A DNA stretch of 64,000 nt, taken from contig NC_056035.1 of assembly GCF_004379255.2 (NCBI RefSeq), forward strand, positions 20,791,902 to 20,855,901, given 5' to 3'. The notes under the pieces were generated by a model. That model was not told where the DNA came from. It did not search any database and saw only the letters and a program-made list of their open reading frames with translations. The stretch is from Salvia splendens (lineage: Eukaryota; Streptophyta; Magnoliopsida; Lamiales; Lamiaceae). The position numbers and the translations under genes are program-made. Positions 55,065-64,000 of this stretch are shown in pieces (within the stretch, counting starts at the first letter, position 1; every line of letters begins with the position of its first letter).

Positions 55065-55667
55065 ATGGGTGGAGTGGCAGCATCCCGGCAAGCCGCTACG
55101 TGCATGAGGGGTGGTTTGCAGGGGAGAGGGAGGGTGTTCCGTAGAAGAGGAAAAAGAAGCTTGGGGAAGAAGAGAATAAGTCATTCCATTTCAATTAATT
55201 TTGCATTAATTACTATTAATCATACATTTTTAAAAACAATTTTTGTAATTGTTCATAAATTACGCATTTCCATGGTAATGCTTTTAATCCTTTGTTAATA
55301 ATTTTCATAATTAATTCTTTAATTTTTTTAATTTCGGAAATTTGATTTTCTTAATTAATAATTTTTTAAAATTAATTTCGTAATTAATGAAAATATATGG
55401 AATTCTTTAATTAGTATATTCTATGTATAAATATATTTTTAATTTTTAATCTTCATTATTTGTAAATTTTTATGTTTTGTTAAGTAATTTCGTATATATT
55501 GTCTCGTATTTTAATTTTAAAGTAAAACAATGAATAGTGCAAATTAATGTAAGAGGGTTTAGAGGAGGGTAAGGAGAGGGCTTTCATTGTGGAAGTTGTG
55601 ATATAGCACAGAAAGAGAGAGATAGAGAAGAGAATAATGTATGTCCTTATAGTTTGTAAGTCCTATA
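55065..55667. other. intergenic, possible transposon remains
   Basis: A GC-richer start (55065-55170) then AT-rich sequence. No gene. The stretch 55560-55610 (GAGGAGGGTAAGGAGAGGGC) may be the far end of the element started in the preceding duplication; this is speculative. Confidence 0.35.
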
Positions 55668-55897
55668 CTCCCTCCTACCCATATTACTCACACTTTTCAT
55701 TTTAGGTAATAAATTTAGGGTTAATATTTTAGTATAACTAAATTAATATTTTAAGTATAATGAGAGATCACTTAATACTATAACCCTTTATTAACTGTAA
55801 TATATTAATTAAATACTCTAATATATACCCTAATATAAAGTGCAAGTTAGGTGAAAAGACTTTGATGCCCTTTATGGAAAATGGAAAGATGGAGTGT
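55668..55897. mobile_element. probable Stowaway-type MITE
   Basis: TA followed by CTCCCTCCTACCCATATTAC, related to the left end at 53887. The right end near GGAAAGATGGAGTGT is approximate. Confidence 0.5.
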
Positions 55898-57130
55898 CTT
55901 TTATTTTTCTACTTTATTTTGAGTCTTCCAATATATTTTTAACATGAAAATAATCAATTAATTACTTTTTGAAGGCAAAACAATTGGACAAATAATGGTC
56001 CAATAAAATGCTAGCTTCTTGAAGAAGTTTTGAAACACATTTAAATAGTGCACTACCATTAATTTTTTTTATAATTAAGTTATCAAATTTATATATTAAT
56101 TAGCCTTATATTTGGGTTAAAATTAGAATTGTGCTAGAGAGTTTAGTTTGCCTTCCATTTATTTAGGTTAAAATTGAGATTTAATTATTTATTGCAATAC
56201 TTTTTCTCCGAATTAATTCACGGGCTAAACGACAACACAAATATGTAATGCTTACAATTTTCTTCTTATATTTACTCAATTAAAGTTTTTAATTCTTATA
56301 GTTTAATTTACCTCTAATTATTTAAACAATACTACTAAATTTATAGATTAAATTACGGAATAAGATGAAATTATATATATTTAAAATTAAATCTAACTTA
56401 TAAAGTTTGTATAACTTCTTAATATAAAGAGTAGTGTAAATTGTCACCTTATTCAAAACAAACAAGATGCATAAAATATTATCGTTATTTTAAGTGATAA
56501 TTTACTTTTTATACGCATATGTGGCGGGAAGTAAGGAATTTATTCTTTCCAATATTAAAAATTCATTTAGTCTCTGGCCATGTATATCAAGTTATGCTAT
56601 GATCTAAAATAAAATGGAAGAAATAAATAGTCAACTAAAATATGATTATTGGACAATACAAATTTTCTAACTTGATTTCTCAAAGAAATTTTAAATTTTT
56701 ATGATTTAAATTATTCATATATTTAACGTGGGTATGTTTAATATTCCATATATATTTTTCAAATTAATTTTTTTAATTAAATTATTAAATTTATATATTT
56801 ATTTACCTTTTATTTGGATTAATGACTTGCATAGCACTGCCAATAAACATCTTTACTCACACATTTTTTCTTTATTTATATATCTTATTCTAATTAACTC
56901 ATACTCTTTGATCTTTATTCACACATCTTCTTTTTGTCATTAATTTTACTGTTTTTACTCCATTTAGAATATAAAATTAAAATTGTATAAATGTTTCATT
57001 CATTAGGGAGTAGTAAATTCTTCATTTAGAGTGAAACACATTTCTGTTTTTTTTAATCTACACTGCTTTGAATTCTTATTTTCTATATATTTATTATATT
57101 GTGTATTCATTATTTGACAGTTTTATGCCT
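55898..57130. other. AT-rich sequence, probably body of a Helitron
   Basis: Over 75 per cent A+T by eye, no gene. It lies immediately upstream of a Helitron-like 3' terminus. The 5' end (expected to begin TC) could not be fixed. Confidence 0.35.
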
Positions 57131-57157
57131 CGTGCATAGCACGGATGTTAATACTAG
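57131..57157 (+). mobile_element. Helitron-like 3' terminus
   Basis: A hairpin CGTGC-ATA-GCACG (57131-57143) is followed after ten bases by CTAG (57154-57157) and then T. Plant Helitrons end in a short hairpin about ten bases before CTRR, inserted before T. Confidence 0.6.
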
Positions 57158-58134
57158 TTTTTAATTAAAATAGAAATATTGTACAAATGGAGTACTAATT
57201 ATACTCATTTTGTACTACCATGACACAATGAAACAAAATTATTAAAGACCATTTATTATTATTTTTTCAAAACATATATCATAAACAAATCAATCACATA
57301 AGCTGAAACAAATCAATCACATAAGCTGGGACGAAGGAATTACACTTAAAACATCCGTAATATTGAAAATATGTTTGGGAAACAACTTGCCCATGGCATT
57401 CGTAAATTGTGTATTGTGGACCACTCTAAATTTCTGATCACTGCTGCTCTATTTAAATCTAGGACCAACTTTTAATAACTTGTTACCTTATGTACTAATA
57501 TTAGCACAGACACAGAGCAAAATAAACCTTATAAGCACGATGAAATAAATTACTCCGTAGTTGTTAATATAGGATAGCAAACCAATCCTTATTTGCCGAA
57601 CTAATAACCATGAACATTTTATTCATTCATAATGAAACATATAATGGAGCTATCCATAATTAACATTATATGCATAATGTTCATTATAAGGGGCCAGTTC
57701 CAAGGAAGATAACTCTTTCCTTGGACGGCACGTAATTTATATAACTTTATTTTGTGTATGAAGTGGAGAAAATAAAGTAAGAGGAAATGAATACAGTAGA
57801 GAGAAAGATGTTTCTATTTTTAGTAATTAGTTATCTTGATTGGGACAAACTAAAAGGAAAGTGAGGTCAATGAATAGAGTGTAAAATGTTCATTGTTTGT
57901 AGTTCTGCAATAAGAATTGTTTGTATTTTAACGCACCCCTATTATAGTATATGCAAACAGTAATTTAACTTGTGTAAACATGAATGCATACTGCAACCAG
58001 AATCAGATAGAAGATATTGAAAAAAAGGAGACCTCAAGGCAGCAGAAAGACTACTACTACTACTTCAACACCTATCAACTTATAACTTTGGCATTTGCAA
58101 TCCCGGTTTCTGTCTTTACAGGTTTCCCACCATC
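57158..58134. other. intergenic, nothing recognised
   Basis: AT-rich spacer downstream of the RING-CH gene (which is on the minus strand); it includes that gene's unmarked 3' untranslated region. Confidence 0.45.
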
Positions 58135-59461
58135 TTACGACGGGATGTTGAAATGGAAAAGCCAAGAAATGACAAAGGCAAACACCATACAAGCAAGAAG
58201 AAAATTTAAGAAGCGATGACCATTTAAGCAAGTTCGAGTTTCTAGAGTGGAGGGGGCGGGAGCTAAGGATGTGGCAGTAGCTGCACCATCTGCGTGGCTT
58301 TCACTCACTTGTTGAACAGCCTCCATATCAGTAGGACCAACAACGTTGCACGCCACCGAGTTGCAAATTTCACAAGTCCTGAGGTCAGCAGAGACATGAT
58401 CAGAGACCTGAGCCAAATGCAATACAATTGCTACTACAAGGAAGAGGGGATAAAATGGCATCAATCTTTATTGCTGTCAATGTGCAAGTTACTCGGTCCA
58501 GTTGAAATAGATCTACTTTTGCAGTCAGAAAGAGGAGAATCCAAATGTAGCAGATGAAGAACTGTGATGGTTTTAGACTTATAGTTAAGTAAAATTTGAT
58601 GATAACACCTTCAAATTCTACTACTTCAATCATGCAGTCATCTTTTACTAGTGTAAAGAGTTTCACAGCATATGCAACTAAAATAAGCCAAAACCTTTCT
58701 CAGATTTAGGCTTTTAGCTATGTCTTTCAAGGGGTATAGGAGTAATCTACACTAAAAATATTGCCTTGGGTTTCTGATGCAAGAATGGTTATAATATGAC
58801 AATCAGAATCATAGAAATGGCTGAGGAATCCAAATAAGGTGCTGTAAATTCTGAGATTTTATTATAAACAAGAAAAATACTAAAGGGAGAGAATCTCAAG
58901 AATGAGCTTAATAGAAACATAAGCAATTGTTCTACTTTAATAAAACTCATTTGCCTTAACATCACATTCTTGATTATATTCCCTCATCAGCATTACCAGA
59001 AACAACCAAAGCAAACACTACCATAACAAGACAAAAGGAATCCAAGAAAACAACCTTAAACAGAGTCACACCACAATTCAATATTAGAAATAATTGAAAA
59101 TTCAAGAAGTGACTGACTTGTTTCCTTTGATTTTGAACCATGTTTCAGCACAATGCCTGTGAGCAGCAGCTAAATCATCCTTGCAGGAGCACCCCAATTG
59201 AATGGCAATCCCAGAGCTAGGGCTGCTGCTCACCAAACCCAAATGACAAATCCGGCAATCTCTCTCAATAACCTCCTGCGCCGCTGCCTTTTTCTCCCCG
59301 CTCTCTAAATCCAGAAATTCCAAATCCCCATCTTCCAAAATCTCCGAGGCACAGGCGAAGCTGCAATCGTCGTACAACTGCGAGTTGCAAGAGCCCTCCA
59401 CGCTTCCCTCTTTCTCTTCGTCGCATTCCAAATCTATGTTGGATATTCCTAAAGCAGCCAT
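58135..59461 (-). CDS. RING-CH (RINGv) zinc-finger membrane protein, probable E3 ubiquitin ligase, 195 aa
   Basis: Two exons on the minus strand: 59461-59118 and 58378-58135. The intron 58379-59117 is GT-AG and splits the Lys115 codon (AA|G). The domain is a complete C4HC3 RING-CH finger: Cys69, Cys72, Cys91, Cys93, His101, Cys104, Cys117, Cys120, with the last pair supplied by exon 2 (TCEIC). The N-terminal 65 residues are acidic. One hydrophobic span (about residues 171-191, FLNFLLACMVFAFVISWLF) ends the protein. RINGv proteins such as MARCH ligases pass ubiquitin from E2 to membrane substrates; the exact plant orthologue is not identified. Either half alone would be half a finger, which strongly supports the splice. 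The gene looks intact. Confidence 0.88.
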
Positions 59462-60375
59462 TTGCGAAGCGGGAACAATTGTCTACATAAATACCTTCAA
59501 AATTCAATCTTTTTACAACCCATTTTCTAATTCTCCGCTTCTGTCATGAATTCTACTACTGTATTTGAGGTATGATAAAAGCATTAAGGCTTAAAGATTG
59601 AATCTTGAAAGAAGCGATGTGTTGAATCTGAGCAAATTCAAGACTCTCTGCCTATTTATCAACTCTAAATGTGGTATTGGATTAGGTGATCTTTACAACT
59701 CCGTTCTGAAATTGAAAATTACGCTTTATTTTCGAATAATACTAAGGCTGGGAGTTGTATGTGCCAAGAATTAGAAATCCGAAGTATAGGAAAAAAACAA
59801 GAATTTATGGCAGTACTTTTAATCTGACTTTAATACATTAATTATCTAAATTAACAGTAACAACTACTCTATTCCTTACCTAATTTGTTTGCAATTCAAT
59901 TACTAGGAAAACTATAGATGTGGACTTTGAGGAGAAAGAGCCAAAACAAATCATCAGTTTCAAATAATATTCAATTATACATGCAGCTGCTAGAAATTAA
60001 TATTTGAATAAAAAATGTGAATTTGCGTGTGAAAAAGAGAAAGTATGTGTAGAGTGCAAAAAAATGATTAAGTAAAGCAATGTTGGATGCTTGAGTGAAA
60101 TGTTTGCCTTTTTCATTTTTCCAGGGGGTATGATGCATTGATGTTTGTTTGTTATTTTGATTAGGCTATAATTATGACTAATTATTCGTCATAAACACCT
60201 TTTAATGTTGCTTCGTGCATGACTTTATCACCTTTACACATCTTACACGCCAGGCTCTTTGCTCTTTCATTAATGTGTTCATTTCAAGATGCTTATTTTT
60301 TCATAAATGCCTACTACTTTTTATTTTGCCATGACTAACCACAAATCCTTTCTTATGTCGGCTACCACTGCATCT
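59462..60375. other. upstream region of the RING-CH gene
   Basis: Contains that gene's promoter and leader, without a clear TATA box I would defend. No other gene seen. Confidence 0.4.
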
Positions 60376-60528
60376 AGAGACGGAACTAGGAATCCTTAGC
60401 AAGAGGGGCAAATATATGCACGGAGAAATTTTAAAAAATAAAGAAGAGGCAATTAGTGGGGGATTAATACAAAAATCTCTATAATATGTTATACTCTTTC
60501 TTGCTTAATGCTAGTTCCGTCCGTGAGT
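60376..60528. mobile_element. miniature hAT element related to the 4935-15488 hAT
   Basis: 153 bp with ends AGAGACGGAACTAG and the inverse GGACGGAACTAG. These match the right terminus of the large hAT (CAGGGACGGAACTAG). The flanks CTGCATCT and CTGCAACT agree at 7 of 8 positions, a hAT-length duplication. Confidence 0.75.
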
Positions 60529-61555
60529 CTGCAACTTCCTTCCTCGTCGTCCACCACAAAGTACCCAGGATATAAAACAACACCTTTAATTATCGACATC
60601 TAAAGACTACGTATTTCCTAAGCTTGGGCGATAAAACAATGCTCTCCCTCGGTCTCTGTTGTTAAATTTTGGGGGTAAATGGTTTGCAAGATTGTATTTC
60701 GGGATTAAATATGTAATGTGTTTGGTTTATGAGATTCTATTCCACAACTCAATCCTAGATGGATAAGCATGTGATAACTAGTCATAGCTAACCCCCTATG
60801 ACTAAAATAATCTTACAACTTAATCTTAGATTACATCTTAATATTATTTTATCTAGTAAACCGAATACCGCCGATAAGGTATAAATATAAGCAACGATGT
60901 TTACAATCATGTACTAATGAATAACCTAAAAATACTTCTTGACTGCAATAAAAAACGTCGAAAATAGTAACAGGAAGTTGAACCACAAGGAAGAGGTTGG
61001 GATTACAAAATCCTAAGAAGAGACTAAAAAAAATAGGGATAAGATGAAATTAATACAAACAAAATAAAGCAAAGATAGAACCATTTAAGCACCCCTACGT
61101 GCAACTATTATTTCTAGTACTTTCTTCGTTCTATTCAAGATGTTCGTATTTTTGAGTGACACTAGATTTTAGAAAGAATTATTAGACGGAGTAATTTAAA
61201 AGAAAAAAAAGTAATAACTGAATATTTTAATGAGGAAAAAGAAAAGAAAGATTTATTTCCAAATTAAATAGTACTATTAATGTTTTTGTAAAGATTTATT
61301 TCCAAATTAAGTACTATTAATGTTTTTGTGTTATTCTTACAATAGACTCACAGTAGAATCAGCTAACGTTTGAATAATACAGAGGAAATCGCGAAAATTG
61401 ATGTTGTGTGTCTCCCGGTAACAGATTTACATGAGTGGAATTTGACTACTTTGATATAGACAATTTTACTCTCGCTATACTTCCTTACATTATTATCTAT
61501 ATTCAGTGAATAATGTTATTCTTTTGCTGCAAAAAAAATTGAGTCAAATGATATA
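60529..61555. other. intergenic
   Basis: No gene. At about 61249-61335 a unit of about 44 bp (GATTTATTTCCAAATTAA...) is duplicated in tandem. A TTTCTTCGTTCTATTCAAGA string at 61121 may be a Stowaway fragment. Confidence 0.45.
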
Positions 61556-61773
61556 CTCCCTCCTTCCATCACTATAAAACAGTAGAAAGTGGATGGAAAA
61601 AAAGTTAGTGGAAGATAGATCTTAATTTTATATATTAGTTTTATAATGAAATATGAGTAGGATAAGGTTAGTAAAATATGAGGTCCATTAACAAAAATGA
61701 AAAATAAATAGGACTTTTGTTAGTGAACGAATGAAAATGACAAAATGAGACATTTATTGGTAGACGGAGAGAA
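61556..61773. mobile_element. Stowaway-type MITE
   Basis: TA-flanked. Left end CTCCCTCCTTCCATCACTAT; inverse of the right end TTCTCTCCGTCTACCAATAA. Non-coding core of about 180 bp. Confidence 0.75.
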
Positions 61774-62957
61774 TAGTATTGGTATTAGTCTTCTGGTACA
61801 GAACAAAAAATTAAACGAAAAAGTGAATTGAATAAAATTTTAATAATTATATTGTGACTAAAACACGACACCAAACTAAAATTAAAAGGAGATGGAGGAA
61901 GGGTTGAAGAGTAAAATAGTATGAATTGTCTTTTGTAATCCGTGGCCTCAAGGTCATCACAATTCCACGCTGCAAGTGCGTTATGATCCGTTGATAAATG
62001 TGAATGGAATAAATTTTTAATAAAGAAGAGCTGTAAAAAAATGATTGAACAGTCAAATAGGAAATCACTAAAAAAACTATAAGCGCTCATTAGCTATAGT
62101 TTCTAATTTTTAGTAGTATTTGACGTAGCTGGCTTATATATTCACGTTAAAGGAGAAGCATTATTTTTACTCATTATTTTACTGTGTCGACCTTTTACTT
62201 CCTCTATCCCAGTTCATCCCAGTCTAAATGAAACATTATTTTATTATGAAGCGGATGAAATATTATTTCAAATAGCACTTTTGTACCAATACAAATGAAA
62301 CATGTTGATTTTTATGATGTCGAGACATTTTTATTAGTACTCCTTCGAGCTGAGTTAATTTTTTATACATGAATTTTGAAAAAATTAATGTACTAGTAAA
62401 TTGTTAAAGTCGATATAGATCAAAAAAAAAAGAGAGAGAATAATAATCTAACTTCTCTTTCAATGGTGTAAATAATTTGATTTTCAAGTTCAATGAATCC
62501 TATTTAATAAACTGTAATATTATAACCAAAACAAATGTGCTAGAAGTAGAAAAGAAAATAGCAAGATTTACATTTCATTAGAAATTGAAGCAACACGTGT
62601 CACTAGACCAAAACAGTATATATTACTCTATTATCTATATTTAATGTTAGTTTGTCACTCCTTTTTCCTCTTCATCTGGAATTTTATGTTGAAATTCATT
62701 CATACAATAGTAATATTTAAATTAATAGCTAAAAACAGGACATCAGTTTGATTCGAGGAAGTTAAAAAGGCCTCAAAGACAAAACAGAAAAAGGAGGTTG
62801 TGCCAAACAGGTCACAAATCGATTTGTATGATTGTATCACATGTCCGTTTCAAGCCAAGCACAAAATACAAGGAACCCAAAACTAGTACTCCGGATTTTA
62901 TTCTTTTTTGGCGCCAAACCAGCCCTATCGATGTATCCATTTATATTAACAAAAGTA
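61774..62957. other. intergenic
   Basis: No gene. CTTCCTCTATCCCAGTTCAT at 62200 looks like a Stowaway left end without a clear partner. Confidence 0.4.
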
Positions 62958-63205
62958 CTACCTCGTATTTTAAAAATAAAAACTATTTCCATTTTGGGTC
63001 GTCTTTTAAAAATAAAAACTTTAAAATCTTTCTATTATTGTACATGGACCCTACAATCCAGTAACATTACTTTTACTATTTTTTCCCTTCCTCTCTCTTG
63101 CTTTATTTATTTTGTTCATCCTCTATCTTCCTTAACCAATTTTTCTCTCTTACTTTATCAATTGTAGTCGCTTCAAATGTTTCTATTTTTTAAATATGGA
63201 AGTAG
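62958..63205. mobile_element. Stowaway-type MITE
   Basis: TA-flanked. Left end CTACCTCGTATTTTAAAAAT; inverse of the right end CTACTTCCATATTTAAAAAA. The left part contains a second ATTTTAAAAATAAAAAC copy. Confidence 0.7.
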
Positions 63206-63373
63206 TATTAGCAATGATGACTGGTTTGGGTGTGAAAGTGGAATGGGGTGGGTGAGGTATTATGACGGCCAAAAACAGCTAAAGTTAAGGCTTGTTTAAT
63301 TGGTAATTATCATGTTTTAAATGCCATCCGCAGTCATTAATTAGTGGTATTTGATATCATGTCTTTCACTTTA

Positions 63374-64000
63374 GAGCACCCACAATGGGGCGCCCGATGG
63401 CACGCCAGATGCGTGCCATCGTCCTCAGGCGCGCCTGATGGCTCCATTGTGGGTGCCCGCCCGATGGCACGCCCTACGCCCATGCCCTAAGCTTCTAGTG
63501 CGGAAGAAGCGCGGACAATGGCCTATCGTCCGCGACATCGTCTGCGCCATCGGGCACCATTGTGGGCTCCGCGGACGATGACACACGTTTTTTATTTTTT
63601 TTAAATGCTAAATTCAAAAATTTTGTATAAATACCCCTACCCTGGCTTCATTTGTAACATTTCATTTCACGATTCCACTCTCGAAACTCACATTTTCATT
63701 ACTACGAAATGGATTCAAGTCCCAATAGTCCGATGTTTAGTGGTGATGCGCGTTAGCCGGGTACAGAACCCGACGAATATCAGCCGTTCGACGCCAACAC
63801 GCAGTACGATCCGATTCAGTACGGAATCATATGGTTTGTCTGACATAGAGTCGTCTCCAAACCGACCCACCGCCCCCTCCCGCCGCGCCGCCGCCGCCAC
63901 CCCATCCGCCGCTACCGCCCACGCAAAAAAGAAGCGGATCCGGCACCGCGCGTACAAGTTGCCACCTTCGGCAACGAATGAAGAGTACGCCCCCGGCCGT
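63374..64000 (+). mobile_element. PIF/Harbinger element, cut by the window edge
   Basis: GAGCACCCACAATGGGGCGC follows a TTA at 63371-63373 and matches Harbinger termini elsewhere in the window. GC-rich subterminal repeats (CGATGGCACGCC, GCACCATTGTGGG) are followed by a TATA-like GTATAAATACCCC near 63628, then ORF1. The transposase and right end would lie beyond 64000. Confidence 0.82.
63709..64000 (+). pseudogene. Harbinger ORF1 N-terminus, broken and cut by the window edge
   Basis: ATG 63709 gives MDSSPNSPMFSGDAR, a TAG, then PGTEPDEYQPFDANTQYDP, closely related to the ORF1 relic at 25562 (PGTEPDDYRPFD). A small insertion near 63828 shifts the frame. After it the sequence reads GLSDIESSPNRPTAPSRR and LPPSATNEEYAPG, as in other plant Harbinger ORF1 proteins just before their SANT-like domain. 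ORF1 proteins assist the transposase in DNA binding. Confidence 0.8.

Noticed and set aside
58294..58557. 87-aa plus-strand frame overlapping RING-CH exon 2
   Set aside because: The minus strand encodes the second half of a complete C4HC3 finger with matching splice sites, which explains this region.
62798..63167. Two overlapping frames of 88 and 111 aa
   Set aside because: They cross a Stowaway MITE end and have no recognisable domain.

Overview
This window looks like nuclear DNA of a flowering plant, most likely a eudicot; an affinity with Lamiales is only an impression. The support is AT-rich intergenic sequence, GT-AG introns, Stowaway-type MITEs with TA target sites, Copia retrotransposons primed by tRNA-Met, PIF/Harbinger elements with TTA/TAA target sites, and two host genes with plant-type exon structure. 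By length the window is mostly transposons, several nested inside each other. I see no bacterial, organellar or viral genome features.

Layout. 200-2903 holds a decayed Ulp1-like (C48) protease gene of the transposon-associated kind. 4935-15488 is one hAT transposon with a perfect 8-bp target duplication. A Tc1/mariner element (5684-12828) sits inside it, and a 3.76-kb solo LTR (7280-11041) sits inside the mariner element: a three-level nest. 16144-16994 is a TRIM retrotransposon in tandem form (three 141-bp LTRs, two internal regions). 17042-23688 and 28901-35847 are two complete Copia elements with perfect 5-bp target duplications, both carrying coding lesions. Between them is a Harbinger ORF1 relic (24506-25562). 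36443-40355 is a second mariner element. 41544-46700 is a cluster of Harbinger elements, one of them inserted in a Stowaway MITE. A further Harbinger element runs off the right edge.

Host genes. There are two convincing ones. An 11-exon inositol phosphorylceramide synthase gene (47730-50192, +, 311 aa) acts in sphingolipid synthesis in the Golgi. A two-exon RING-CH (RINGv) zinc-finger gene with one C-terminal membrane segment (58135-59461, -, 195 aa) is probably a membrane-bound E3 ubiquitin ligase. MITEs of the hAT, MULE, Harbinger and Stowaway types fill the space between them.

Most unusual observation. Both mariner elements, although clearly diverged, carry the same second ORF near the left end, facing the transposase gene. 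It encodes a protein of 12-residue SETxPPS repeats with a conserved C-terminal tail ending KDLI. It is intact in the right copy (171 aa) and broken in the left copy. I do not recognise it from any transposase. A conserved accessory protein in plant mariner elements would be new as far as I know, but this needs a database search that I cannot run.
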